NCBI GenBank assembly: GCA_004553495.1
Contig: SFLE01000002.1
Location: 3,816 to 67,815, forward strand
Direction: 5' to 3'
Length of the DNA stretch: 64,000 nt
DNA from: Clostridiales bacterium
Lineage (GTDB): Bacteria; Bacillota; Clostridia; Oscillospirales; Oscillospiraceae
Shown here piece by piece: positions 7,861 through 17,400 of this stretch; the stretch's first letter is position 1, and each line of letters begins with the position of its first letter. The notes beneath the pieces were generated by a model that searched no databases, was not told the origin of the DNA, and worked only from the letters and a program-made list of their open reading frames with translations. The translations under genes and the position numbers were made by a program.

Positions 7861-9063
7861 CTATTTTGCACTTTTGAGGAGGTCTATATACTGCGGGATC
7901 AGATTGCCCAAATACATATCCGTGCTCTCGCAGGAAACTTCGATATACTTATTCTCATATCTCACGATTATATATTGTCTGTGAAAACCGACGATCCTGT
8001 GGTCGCTGCACAGGTAAAAAACATGCGCGCCGTCAATGTCGTATTCGTATATTATGCGTGTCGGGATTTCTTCCGGCACCTCGTATCCCTGGCTCTCAGC
8101 TTCGGCACGTCCCTGCATTACGCTGTTATAGCCTTGCTCATCATATATCTTCAGCTGCTCTATCCGTTCTTCGCTGGCTCTTTTTGCTATAGCAGAAAAT
8201 CCTTCATAATAGTCCGTTCTAAAGAACACATCGCCATGCTGCCCCAGAGTGTAGCTTTTACTGCCAAAAATGTCTCTGCTTTCATATGCAAACATAAGCT
8301 CACTGTTATACGACCATCCGAAGTCCTCGCACGTTGGGAACGGAAGTGTGGAAGGATCGTTTATATGACGATCTTCTATCAGGTCTGCGGGAGAAAGCAT
8401 AAATACCACCCACGCAATTATTACCGGTACGGTGAGAGGGATAAGCACCTTGCCTACGGCGCGGCGAAAGCCGTAGCGTTCGCCCGTCGGTATATTCTTT
8501 CCCTTTTTAAGCCGCTTTGTCATCAGAACAAGTCTACAGCAGCAAACGGCGTTAAATAACATCTCAACCGCAAGAAGCAGCAGCACAAGGCAGGCAAACA
8601 CATAATACGCAAGCGTATAGCGTGCTGTTATGAAAGTGAGCATTGTCCCGCCGAAGTGCTCAAAAGCAATGAAGAATATGACAGCAAACGCCAGCGTACA
8701 GGCCATGTATTTATACATGATATTCTTGAGCGGCTTGACCAAAAGCTCGGGGTCTGTGTATATCTCCGGTGCGTCGGGGTCGTCGGTGCACACCACCACG
8801 AGGTCGCTGTTATAATCGCCGACGACCTGCCAGCCGCACTGCTCATACAGCTCCTTTTTCTCATCCGGAATGTCGCATGCCACAACATCGCAGAAGTCGA
8901 GACGATATCGCATTTTCCTGGGCTCGCCCTTCTCGAATTTTGCAAAGAGCATGCCGCTTTCCTTGAAAAACAGCCCCTTTCCCGCCATCTCCTCAAGCCA
9001 AGACTGCACGGCCGGTATATCGCCCGAGCCGTAGGGTCTTATGCGTCGCACAGTTTTACTCAT
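7861..9063 (-). CDS. DUF2812-type membrane protein
   Basis: A 400-residue membrane protein that I assign to the DUF2812 family, which commonly sits next to PadR regulators; its biochemical role is unknown. The N-terminal ~120 residues (FFKESGMLFAKFEKGEPRKMRYRLDF and on) match the family pattern of a soluble domain. Hydrophobic segments follow near 120-145, 150-175 and 210-230, then a C-terminal soluble region. The start at 9063 overlaps the padR stop by 8 bp (GATGAGTAA), with GGAGG inside padR, so translation is coupled. Membrane-stress or efflux sensing is a guess. Confidence 0.75.
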   Translation of the reverse strand: MSKTVRRIRPYGSGDIPAVQSWLEEMAGKGLFFKESGMLFAKFEKGEPRKMRYRLDFCDVVACDIPDEKKELYEQCGWQVVGDYNSDLVVVCTDDPDAPEIYTDPELLVKPLKNIMYKYMACTLAFAVIFFIAFEHFGGTMLTFITARYTLAYYVFACLVLLLLAVEMLFNAVCCCRLVLMTKRLKKGKNIPTGERYGFRRAVGKVLIPLTVPVIIAWVVFMLSPADLIEDRHINDPSTLPFPTCEDFGWSYNSELMFAYESRDIFGSKSYTLGQHGDVFFRTDYYEGFSAIAKRASEERIEQLKIYDEQGYNSVMQGRAEAESQGYEVPEEIPTRIIYEYDIDGAHVFYLCSDHRIVGFHRQYIIVRYENKYIEVSCESTDMYLGNLIPQYIDLLKSAK

Positions 9064-9373
9064 CCTTTTCCGCCTCCTTCGCGTCATCAAGGCACTGTCT
9101 GAGCCGTATAAGCTCGTCACCGTAAGCCTTCTCCCCTATCGGCGTGAGCTCATACAGCTTGCGCTTGCCCTCGACGCCGACATATTTTATAAGTCCCTCT
9201 TGCTCAAACTCCGACAGCAGCGCATACAGTGTGCCCGGTCCGAGCTTCACGCGCTGTGAGCTGCGGCGGACAATATAATCGCTGATGTCAATTCCGCACT
9301 TTTTCCCGCTGCGCAGCGACATGAGCAGATAAAACATCGGCTCCGTCAGAGTCGAAAATTTTTTCCTTGCCAT
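9056..9373 (-). CDS. PadR-family transcriptional regulator
   Basis: A winged-helix repressor of 105 residues. The motif LGPGTLYALLSEFEQEGLIKYVGVEGKRKLYELTPIG is the typical PadR recognition helix and wing. The start MARKKF is preferred because AGGAGGTGAGCC precedes it; an upstream ATG would run through the operator. The downstream DUF2812 gene overlaps it, forming a two-gene unit under an operator-containing promoter. Confidence 0.9.
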   Translation of the reverse strand: MARKKFSTLTEPMFYLLMSLRSGKKCGIDISDYIVRRSSQRVKLGPGTLYALLSEFEQEGLIKYVGVEGKRKLYELTPIGEKAYGDELIRLRQCLDDAKEAEKDE

Positions 9374-9389
9374 CGGCTCACCTCCTGAA

Positions 9390-9441
9390 TATCGATTATC
9401 GATGTTAAGCATAGTATATATCGAATATCGATATATGTCAA
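9390..9441 (-). promoter_or_regulatory. padR promoter with two TATCGA-N3-TCGAT operators
   Basis: Minus strand TTGACA (9436-9441), a 17-bp spacer and TATACT (9413-9418). The spacer contains the inverted repeat TATCGA-ATA-TCGATA (9419-9433). A second copy, TATCGA-TTA-TCGATG (9390-9404), is centred 29 bp further downstream in the leader. Two spaced copies in one promoter fit cooperative autorepression by PadR. Confidence 0.75.
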
Positions 9442-9454
9442 CATTGTTTTATCC

Positions 9455-9483
9455 TTGACTAAACACTGTATCTATATTAAAAT
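9455..9483 (+). promoter_or_regulatory. Promoter of the iron alcohol dehydrogenase gene
   Basis: TTGACT (9455-9460), a 17-bp spacer and TAAAAT (9478-9483), 32 bp before the start codon. The PadR operators lie only about 20-60 bp upstream, so PadR could affect this promoter too. Confidence 0.7.
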
Positions 9484-9514
9484 AATGTAAACTCATTTTG
9501 GGGAGGAAGTACAT

Positions 9515-10726
9515 ATGGACGGTTTAAAAAAAGCTTATTACCGCACATTTCAGGCGATATTCAATGTCGGCGCGCGCTGCCTTTACTGGCGCAAGCCGAT
9601 AACCGTTGAGGGCGAGGGTTCCCTGAGTCAGGTGCCAGAGCTGTTTAAAAAAGAGGGCGTTAAAAAGGTCATGATCGTAACCGGTCGAACCATAGGAAAG
9701 ACCATAGCACCCGTTGCGAAGGCTGCCCTCGACAAGGCGGGCATCGCTTACGAGCACTATTCCGAGGTCTCGGCAAACCCCACGGTAACGGTCGTTGACG
9801 CTATTCAGAAGCTCTATCTCGAAACCGGATGCGACGGTTTCCTCGCTATCGGCGGCGGCTCCCCGATGGACGCTGCCAAGGGCGCGGCTGCAAGAGTGGT
9901 TCACCCTAACACTCCGGTAAACAAAATGGCGGGTCTCCTGCGCGTAAGGCATAAGATACCCACCTTCGTCGCAGTCCCGACGACTGCCGGCACCGGTTCT
10001 GAGACTACGATAGCCGCAGTCATCACCGATCCCGAAACGCATCACAAGTACGCCATCATGGACCTGTGCCTTGTGCCCAAATATGCAATACTCGACCCGG
10101 AGCTCACGCGCGATCTGCCGCAGAAAACGACCTCCACGACCGGTATGGACGCACTCACCCACGCAGTCGAGGCTTATGTCTGCTGGACTTATAACACCAA
10201 GGAATCCATCCGTCTCGCCGAGGAAGCGACCGTCGCTATCTTCAAGTACCTTGAGCGCGCATACAACGACGGAAACGACATGGAAGCACGCCAGCAGATG
10301 CTCACCGCGTCATTCAAGGCAGGCTTTGCATTCACTCGCGCAGGCGTCGGCAACGTTCACGCGATAGCGCACACCCTCGGCGGTCTGTACAACACTCCGC
10401 ACGGTCTTGCAAACGCAGTAATTCTCCCCATAGTTCTTGAGGACTACGGCGAGGCGGTCTACGCAAAGCTGGCGCATCTCGCCGAGCTCACCGGCACCAT
10501 GACCACCGGCACGGACGAGGAAAAGGCTAAGGCCTTCATCGCAGAGATCCGCGCAATGAATAAGCGCATGAACATCCCCTCCGGCTTTGATTTCATCAAA
10601 GAAGAGGATATTCCGCAGATGTGCCAGTGGGCTCTTGCCGAGGCAAACCCAGTGTACCCCGTTCCGGTCGTATACAACGAGGCTCGCTGCGCAAAGGTCA
10701 TTCACCGCATTATAAACGAGGCATAA
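9515..10726 (+). CDS. Iron-containing alcohol dehydrogenase
   Basis: An NAD(P)H-dependent oxidoreductase of 403 residues from the group III metal-dependent family, reducing aldehydes to alcohols or the reverse. It shows the nucleotide-binding GGGSPMDAAK, TTAGTGSE, and the metal ligands in GMDALTHAVEAY (Asp, His) and NVHAIAHTLGGLYNTPHG (two His). The start has a strong GGGAGGAAG site. It is probably a single-gene transcript ended by the hairpin at 10741. A fermentative role in NADH disposal is likely; the exact substrate is unknown. Confidence 0.92.
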   Translation: MDGLKKAYYRTFQAIFNVGARCLYWRKPITVEGEGSLSQVPELFKKEGVKKVMIVTGRTIGKTIAPVAKAALDKAGIAYEHYSEVSANPTVTVVDAIQKLYLETGCDGFLAIGGGSPMDAAKGAAARVVHPNTPVNKMAGLLRVRHKIPTFVAVPTTAGTGSETTIAAVITDPETHHKYAIMDLCLVPKYAILDPELTRDLPQKTTSTTGMDALTHAVEAYVCWTYNTKESIRLAEEATVAIFKYLERAYNDGNDMEARQQMLTASFKAGFAFTRAGVGNVHAIAHTLGGLYNTPHGLANAVILPIVLEDYGEAVYAKLAHLAELTGTMTTGTDEEKAKAFIAEIRAMNKRMNIPSGFDFIKEEDIPQMCQWALAEANPVYPVPVVYNEARCAKVIHRIINEA

Positions 10727-10740
10727 GCTATAAATTATAT

Positions 10741-10768
10741 GAAAAAGCCGCTCGAAAGCGGCTTTTTC
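10741..10768 (+). terminator. Terminator of the alcohol dehydrogenase gene
   Basis: GAAAAAGCCGCT pairs with AGCGGCTTTTTC around CGAA. An ATG at 10739 lies inside this hairpin and is not a real start. Confidence 0.85.
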
Positions 10769-10792
10769 ATTAAAATCTGTTCGAGGTGTTAT

Positions 10793-11707
10793 ATGGAATT
10801 ACTATACGCGCTTGAGAGCATACGCACGCCGTTTCTCAACAAGGTCATGGGTCTCGTCACAAATCTCGGCGGCGAGGCGGTGTTCATTGCCGCCGCTATC
10901 ATCGTGTTCTGGTGCATAAGCAAAAACTGCGGCTACTACATGATGACCGTGGGCTTTGCGGGCACGATAATAAACCAGTTCTTGAAGCTCTGGTTCCGCA
11001 TTCCCCGCCCGTGGGTCAAGGACCCGAACTTCACGATAGTCGAAAGCGCCCGCGCCGAGGCTACGGGATATTCATTCCCGAGCGGGCATACGCAGAACGC
11101 CTTTGCCGTTTTCGGCGCGCCTGCGCGGTACTCGAAAAGCACAGTATTGAGGATAGTTTTCGTGCTGCTGATCGCACTGACGGCGTTTTCGAGGATGTAT
11201 GTCGGAGTTCACACTCCGCTGGATGTCGGCGTTTCGCTAATCGTGGGCACTGTACTTGTGTTTGTCATTTATCCCGTTTTCCGCGACATGAACAAAAATC
11301 CGAAGCGGTTTTACATTCTGTTCGGCATTTTCATTGCGCTTGCCGCGGCATTTGTGCTGTTTGTTGAGCTTTATGACTTTCCTGCCGACATTGATATGGA
11401 CAACTACAGCTCGGGGCTAAAGAATGCTTACATGATACTGTTCTGCGCCATTGGGTTGCTGCTTGTTTACCGTGTTGACGGAAAGTATCTGCACTTCCCT
11501 ACCGAGGCTGTATGGTGGGCGCAGGTGATAAAGGTCGTCGTCGGACTCGGTGTACTGCTTGCACTCAAGGCGGTGCTCAAGGCTCCGCTGCTGGCACTTT
11601 TCGGCGGTCACAGCGTTGCGCACGGAGTGAGATATTTTATCGTGATCCTCTTCGCGGGAATAGTCTGGCCCATGACATTCAAATACTTTCAAAGACTCGG
11701 AAAATAA
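10793..11707 (+). CDS. PAP2-family membrane phosphatase
   Basis: A multi-pass membrane phosphatase of 304 residues. The three signature motifs are visible: KLWFRIPRP (KX6RP), PSGHTQ and SRMYVGVHTPLD (SRX5HX3D), the last with the catalytic His. Members act on phosphatidic acid, undecaprenyl-PP or similar lipid phosphates. About seven or eight hydrophobic segments fill the rest, more than in the minimal family. The start is at 10793, after GAGGTG; the upstream in-frame codons fall in the preceding terminator. Undecaprenyl-pyrophosphate recycling is one possible role. Confidence 0.9.
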   Translation: MELLYALESIRTPFLNKVMGLVTNLGGEAVFIAAAIIVFWCISKNCGYYMMTVGFAGTIINQFLKLWFRIPRPWVKDPNFTIVESARAEATGYSFPSGHTQNAFAVFGAPARYSKSTVLRIVFVLLIALTAFSRMYVGVHTPLDVGVSLIVGTVLVFVIYPVFRDMNKNPKRFYILFGIFIALAAAFVLFVELYDFPADIDMDNYSSGLKNAYMILFCAIGLLLVYRVDGKYLHFPTEAVWWAQVIKVVVGLGVLLALKAVLKAPLLALFGGHSVAHGVRYFIVILFAGIVWPMTFKYFQRLGK

Positions 11708-11709
11708 TA

Positions 11710-11756
11710 AAAAGCCGAAGGATGCACTTTCTTATGAAGTGCATCCTTCGGCTTTT
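11710..11756 (+). terminator. Terminator after the PAP2 gene
   Basis: A 20-bp perfect stem (11710-11729 with 11737-11756) with a TCTTATG loop, ending in CTTTT. Confidence 0.85.
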
Positions 11757-11821
11757 GTGATCAGCAGGGATTATCAGATCGCAGGTAAAATAGATCACAT
11801 CGGAGCCCGAGGTACATCTTC

Positions 11822-12136
11822 TCACCTCACTGTCTTAGCGATTGCCGTATCCTGTGCAAAATTGGGAATATTGTAAAGCGCAAGCACCTGCGTAATGCTG
11901 TTTTCTTCGATGTAGTCCGTTACGGAATCCTTGATCTCACGGTCAAGCAGCTTGGTATGCCGGACACCCGTGTAAAGCTCATCTCCACCCAAAATGTAAT
12001 AGTCCTCGCACTCATGACGGGCAATCTCCGCAAAGGCAAGAAATTCGTCGTCCGTCACCAGCTTCGGGCTGAGAGAGAAGATGATCTCCTTCGCCTTATG
12101 CATCTGAATACTGCTGATAGACATATGGAAAATCAT
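11822..12136 (-). CDS. Small hypothetical protein
   Basis: A 104-residue acidic, helical protein with ordinary amino-acid composition; I do not recognise the family. Residues 27-50 (VTDDEFLAFAEIARHECEDYY) and the C-terminal ITQVLALYNIPNF look like folded sequence. The ribosome binding site is weak, and a second Met lies four codons in. It may be a remnant of a longer gene. The about 140 bp upstream holds only hairpins. Confidence 0.4.
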   Translation of the reverse strand: MIFHMSISSIQMHKAKEIIFSLSPKLVTDDEFLAFAEIARHECEDYYILGGDELYTGVRHTKLLDREIKDSVTDYIEENSITQVLALYNIPNFAQDTAIAKTVR

Positions 12137-12167
12137 TCCGGCAGTGTGTCGCAGAATACCTCAAAGA

Positions 12168-12202
12168 GAAAACGGCGTAACCGCATGGGCCACGCCGTTT
12201 TC
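12168..12202 (-). terminator. Hairpin downstream of the kinase gene, probable terminator
   Basis: GAAAACGGCGT (12168-12178) pairs perfectly with ACGCCGTTTTC (12192-12202). On the minus strand the 3' arm runs into TTTTCTCTTT. The 12203-12280 stretch contains no gene that I can support. Confidence 0.5.
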
Positions 12203-12280
12203 AAACGCATATTTAACTGAGATACAACAGCCGCCCAGAGCGCCTTCCCTACGGAGGTTTCCCCGATGGGAGCTTTTTTG

Positions 12281-14053
12281 TTATCCAAACAGGGTTATTC
12301 TTATGGTATATGTGACGGTTTTATCTTCAAATGTGACCGTTGCTTCTCGGTTGCCGAGTCCTGTCATGTCGCATTCTACCGTGTAATCGCTGGGATCGGT
12401 TATCCGCTTTGCCGAGCCGTTATTGTAATACGCACGCAGCACGAGCCCCGTAGTGTCAAGCTCCTCGCCGACCATGTAAACCGTTTTCGTGGGCATTTCC
12501 TCAATGGTCAGCTCGTTCACCTTCGGTGCCTCGACTATCACGACGCACTGGTCATAGACCTCCATCTTATCCTTGACATAGACCATGACTGTTGCGGTGC
12601 CGGCTTTGATGGCTTTGAGCTTACCTTTTTGATCCACGGTGACTATACTCGTATCGCTGCTTTTCCAGATGTACTCGGGCTCCGTCTGACCCTGAGCGGG
12701 CTCGGGCATGCAGGTAACGCCGAGCTGCGACTCTTCCTCCTCGGTGAGCGTTATGCTCGGAGAGCTGAGCATGACGGATTTCACATCGAGCTTTTCGGGC
12801 TTCATCGTTGCCGTCGGAGTGGGAACCGAGCTCTCCTGCGGCTTATCGTTATTGCCGCCGTTTCTGCCGGAGAGCAGGAATATGAGTATCGCGGCAGCCA
12901 TTGCGACCACCAGAAGTATGAGCGCTATTACATAGCCCGGCACCTTTTTCTCCTCCGGTTCAGGCTTTTTCTCAGCCTTTGCCGGAGCTTTTTTAGGCTG
13001 CTCGTGAGCCGCCTTGGGCTTGGGGCGCGGCTTCGGAGGCGGCACGGGCGTGGGCTCCGGTATGTATTCCGGCCGGCTGTCCGGCGTGTACTCCTCGCGG
13101 ACTGTAAGGTCCTCGCCGCCGACTGCGGCTGCCGCAGGCTGCTCAACCTTTCCGGTGAGAGCGAGATTCAGCGCACTTTTAAGCTCGGTGGGTCCTGCGT
13201 ATCGCTCGGCTATCTTATAGCTGCAAGCTGTCTGCACTACCTTTTTCAGTGCGCTGCCGCCGTTTTTCGGTGCGGGCAGAGGCTCGCCTCTGAAGCGGCG
13301 GATCTGGGCATCGGTGGTCTGCTCCGGCGTGACCGACTGCGGCGGAAGAGGCAGGAAAGGTCCCCTGCGCTCGTTAAGAAGCCAGTACAGCACCATGCCG
13401 AGCGAGTAAATATCCACTCTGTCGTCATATGCCGTGCCCTTGTATACCTCAGGCGCCATATATGAATATGTGCCGACCTTATCGGCGGATGTGCGGATGG
13501 CGGATGCCTTTGCAACGCCGAAATCGCCCAGCTTATACACACCGTATTTGCTGACAAATATATTCTGCGGCTTGATATCGCGGTGGATTATCCCGTTTGC
13601 GCGGCACTGCTCGAGCGCAGAGCACATATCGGTGCCGAGCTTTATGACCTCTTCAATGGTCATGCCGTTTTCCTTTACATAGTCCGGCAATGAGGTCAGC
13701 AGCTCCATGCGGATGTATATATCCCAACCCATGTCGTTTTCATGCGGGATTATCATCTGATCCTCACAGTTGACTATGTTGGGATGCCCTCTGAGCGCAC
13801 CAAGGAGCCTGTATTCGTTGCTTATCTCCTCCACCTGCTCTCTGAGCTTTGCGCGCATGGCAAACTCGCTCATGGTCTCGAGCATTTCATCGTACTCTTT
13901 CTGAGTCGCCGGAACGCTTATCACCTTGAGCGCGCAATGGAAATCGCCGCCGTATTCATCTTTTTTCTTCAGCTCATACACCTTGCCGGAGCTGCCGCTG
14001 CCTATGCAGCGCACTATCTCCCAGCCGGGTAATGACGATTGCAAATTCTCCAT
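12281..14053 (-). CDS. Receptor-like Ser/Thr protein kinase with external Ig-like domains
   Basis: A Hanks-type kinase of 590 residues. The kinase domain spans about 10-300, with GSGSSGKV (18-25), a Lys in ALKV (43), IIHRDIKPQN (catalytic Asp 159) and GDFG (176-179). A Pro/Lys-rich linker follows, then one membrane helix (about 373-395). Outside the membrane are a BIG2-like domain (about 420-510, ending KAIKAGTATVMVYV) and a second Ig-like domain (about 515-590, MVGEELDTTGLVLRAYYNNG). PASTA repeats of PknB-type kinases are absent, so the ligand is probably not muropeptide. No partner phosphatase is adjacent. Confidence 0.93.
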   Translation of the reverse strand: MENLQSSLPGWEIVRCIGSGSSGKVYELKKKDEYGGDFHCALKVISVPATQKEYDEMLETMSEFAMRAKLREQVEEISNEYRLLGALRGHPNIVNCEDQMIIPHENDMGWDIYIRMELLTSLPDYVKENGMTIEEVIKLGTDMCSALEQCRANGIIHRDIKPQNIFVSKYGVYKLGDFGVAKASAIRTSADKVGTYSYMAPEVYKGTAYDDRVDIYSLGMVLYWLLNERRGPFLPLPPQSVTPEQTTDAQIRRFRGEPLPAPKNGGSALKKVVQTACSYKIAERYAGPTELKSALNLALTGKVEQPAAAAVGGEDLTVREEYTPDSRPEYIPEPTPVPPPKPRPKPKAAHEQPKKAPAKAEKKPEPEEKKVPGYVIALILLVVAMAAAILIFLLSGRNGGNNDKPQESSVPTPTATMKPEKLDVKSVMLSSPSITLTEEEESQLGVTCMPEPAQGQTEPEYIWKSSDTSIVTVDQKGKLKAIKAGTATVMVYVKDKMEVYDQCVVIVEAPKVNELTIEEMPTKTVYMVGEELDTTGLVLRAYYNNGSAKRITDPSDYTVECDMTGLGNREATVTFEDKTVTYTIRITLFG

Positions 14054-14083
14054 ATCACTGCATCCCTGATAATTATTAGACTA

Positions 14084-14368
14084 CTATACCGTCGGTGACA
14101 AGGGCATACACGGTTTTGACGGGCACAAATACTCCCATGCCGCGTTAAATCTCTTGTAAATACGGCAAGTATTCACTGCGAGCTTTGCCTTGCCTGAACG
14201 CATTTGTGCTCCGGCAAAACTGCAAAGCACCTGTCAGCTGACAATATTCAGGTGATTTTCGGCTTTCTTTGATGCAGGTGGGCTGGCGCCCACCAAAGAG
14301 AAAAAGGCGAAAAGCGCCGAAAAGTGGTGCTGACAGGCGTATATGCTCTTGTCAATCGACGGTATACT
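14084..14368. repeat. Structured noncoding element with ~33-bp imperfect terminal inverted repeats
   Basis: This fills the 350-bp gap between the kinase and permease genes. The left end TATACCGTCG...TGACAAG (14085-14110 region) is mirrored by the right end (14340-14366): TATACCGTCG is identical, then TGACAAG, GCATA and ACG match with few changes. Inside are nested pairs: CTGTCAGC (14231-14238) with GCTGACAG (14329-14336), a TTTTCGGC/GCGCCGAAAA pair, and a tight GGTGGGC-TGGC-GCCCACC hairpin (14277-14294). No open frame is credible. It could be a MITE or a structured RNA. Confidence 0.6.
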
Positions 14369-14406
14369 ATTCTACAAATATAATATATTCGCTGCCAGTT
14401 GTCAAA

Positions 14407-17400
14407 TCACTCTATTGACTTGAGAGCGCCGGCCATGTCGATGTTATCTATCCTGCGGCGCATTATAGCGTTTACAATGAGCGCGAATATGAATGTTATC
14501 GCTATGGATGCCGCAAAGCTGACAAAGCTTATATACGGCTTAAAATACATCATATCGACCTTTATTGCATTCATGACAAACGCGTGAAGCGCAACACCGA
14601 GGGCAAGCCCGAACACCGCTCCGGCACCGGTCAGGATGAGGTTTTCGCGGAACACATAGTTTGCCGCCTCAGCTGGATAAAAGCCCAGCACCTTTATGGT
14701 GGCTATCTCGCGTATGCGCTCGGAAATGTTTATATTCGTGAGATTATAGAGAACGATAAACGCCAGAAGTCCCGCACAGAGGATTATTGCCGCCACGACG
14801 AACAGAAGTCCGTCCATCATGCTGCTCATGCGCGCCTTTGTGTCAACACTGAGCGTTACGGCACGGATGCCGTCAACCTTGGCAAGCTCGCGCTCGCACT
14901 CGTTTACATCCGCTCCGTCGGGTGCGTTTGCAAGCGCGGACTTATACTCCGGCACATGCCCCCACTGTTCCTGACAGGTATCGGGCGAGACGAAAATATA
15001 ACTGTCAACATAGTTATCGAACAGTCCGCTTACCTTTACGGTGAGCTCTTCCTTATCCGAGGTCGTTACCGTTATGGTGTCGCCTACCTCCACCCCGCCG
15101 AGCTGACGGGCAAGGTTATAGTTAATAATAGCTTCATTGAGCCCCGGATATTCTACCTGCTCGCCGTCGTATTCAAGCTGCATGAAGTTCCACAGGCGTT
15201 TGCCGTCGGTTATGCTCAAGGTCGCCGTTTTCACGGCACTGCCGCCGTCGATCTCCGCAAGACCGCGGTATAAAAACAGCACATTGCCGATGTTATCGCC
15301 CGCGTCTTCCCTGAATATCTCCTGCTCCTGCTCGGTCATGTTATAGGCAAGGCTGAGCTCATAATCATACAGCACAACATCGTCATACTGCCGCTGCACG
15401 ACATTCTGAATGGTGTCGTTGAGTCCCAGCGCCGTGAGCACGAGCGCGGTGCAGCCGCCGATGCCGAGAAGCATCATGAAAATGCGCTTTTTATAACGCA
15501 TGATATTGCGGGCGGAGACCTTCTGCATGAAGCTCATCTCGTTCCACACATCCGGTATTCTCTCAAGCAGTATGCGCTTGCCTGCTTCGGGCGCTTTGGG
15601 TCGGATAAGCTCTGCCGGTGCGCATTTGAGTTCCTTTGCACAGCAATACCATGTTACGAGCAGCGTTACCGCGAGGTTTGCGGCGGTTATGCCGCCGGCG
15701 AGCACCCAGTCCATCGTAAACAGGAGTCCGGAGAAGTTATAAATAAGCCCGTATCCGAACCAGACTATTGCCGGAAACGCAAAGCTGCCGACGCCTATTC
15801 CGAAAACGCAGCCGAAAAGAGTTGCACTTCCGGAATATAACATATATTTTCCCATGATCGCTCCCGACGAATAGCCCAGAGCCTTCATAATGCCTATCTG
15901 TGTGCGCTGATCGTCTATCATGCGCGTCATGGTCGTAAGGCACACGAGCGCAGCGACAAGGAAGAAGAACACCGGAAACACCGCCGCAACGCTCTGAACG
16001 ACACTGGTGTCGCTTTCAAAGCAGACATAGCCGGCGTTCGTATCGCGGTCGAGCACATATGTGTCGGCATTGTTCATGTTCTTTATCTGCTTTTCTGCGT
16101 TTACGAGCTCTTCATGGCCCTTATCAAGCTCGGCTTTTGCCGCGTCGAGCTGCGCCTTTCCCTCGGCAAGCTGCTTTTCAGCCTCTGCAAAGCCCTTTTC
16201 TGCCTCTGCTTTTCCGGCTTCATACTGTTTTTTTGCCTGCTCAAGCTGGGCTCCGCCGTCCTTTACCATCTTGCGGGCTTTGTCAAGCTCCGCCTGCCCC
16301 GCCGCTATCTGCGCATAGCCTGCGTCAAGCTGCTGCTTTGCATCGGCAAGCTGCTGACGGTAAGGCTCGAGCTCCGCATCGACCTCGGCTTTCTTTTGGC
16401 GATGCACTTCAAGGCGCTCATTATAGCCGGCAATGTCGTTATTAGCCGAATCAATGCGCGCCTGGGTCGTCCTTATGCGCCGCTCAAGCGAGCGCGCCTT
16501 GAGTGTTTCGCCGTTGGCGTTTGCCTCCTCAAGCTGGGCGTTGAGATCGATAAGCTCAGCATTGAGCGTTTCTATCTGTGCTTGCTTATCGGCTATGCGG
16601 TTTTCGTAATACTCTATCTGCTGGTTTACGGTGCCGTAAGCAAGGCGCTCTTTCACTTCGAACTGGCGAAGTCCGCTTTCATACTCCGCTTTGCCCTTAT
16701 CGAGCTCTGCTTTGGCGGCGTTTAACTCCGCCTGCTTCTGGTCGATCACCGAGGAGTCGCCCAGAGCGCTCTCAGCATTTTCAATCTGCTGCCGCGCCTG
16801 CTCAAGCTCGGCATTGGTAGCTTTCTTTTTCTCTGTAAACTCGGCATAGCCGCTGTCATACTCAGCCTTTGCGGCATCGTACTGTGCCTTGCCTTCCTCA
16901 TACTGCTTTTTCGCATCGTCAAGCTGAGACATTGCCCCGTCGATAACGCTGTCAAACCTTATCTCGGCGCGCTGCTGCATGAATTCCTCGAGCATCGGCA
17001 CATACTGCTCAACCGATTTCTCGTACTCATCGGAGTAAACATACCCCTGAGTATCGAGGCAGAGGTATATATCGGTGTAGTAATCGGTCGAAAAACCGTC
17101 CTTCGGGATGTAGATATACCCCTTTACGCTTCCGTTTCCGAGCGTGCTCGAGCCGCGCTCAAGGTTTATGTACAGAACCGTTTCGGTTATACCGACTATG
17201 GTATATTCGTCATACGCGAATGTATCAAAGGTCTGGTCGCTGTTATCGTTTGAAAGCTTTATGGTCTTTCCGATGTCGTCCTCGGAGTACATTGCGGGGT
17301 CGGCAAGGCACTCGTTTGCCTTTTCCGGCATACGCCCACATTTGAGGTCAATGAGGTTTACCTCATCGGGTATGCTCTGCGCCATCATGATGAGGTTATC

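Noticed and set aside
10739..10792. Upstream ATG extension of the PAP2 protein
   Set aside because: The codons are inside the terminator hairpin of the previous gene, and the ATG at 10793 has a GAGGTG site.
11957..12220. 87-codon plus-strand frame opposite the small hypothetical gene
   Set aside because: Composition is unnatural and there is no ribosome binding site; the minus-strand frame is more protein-like.
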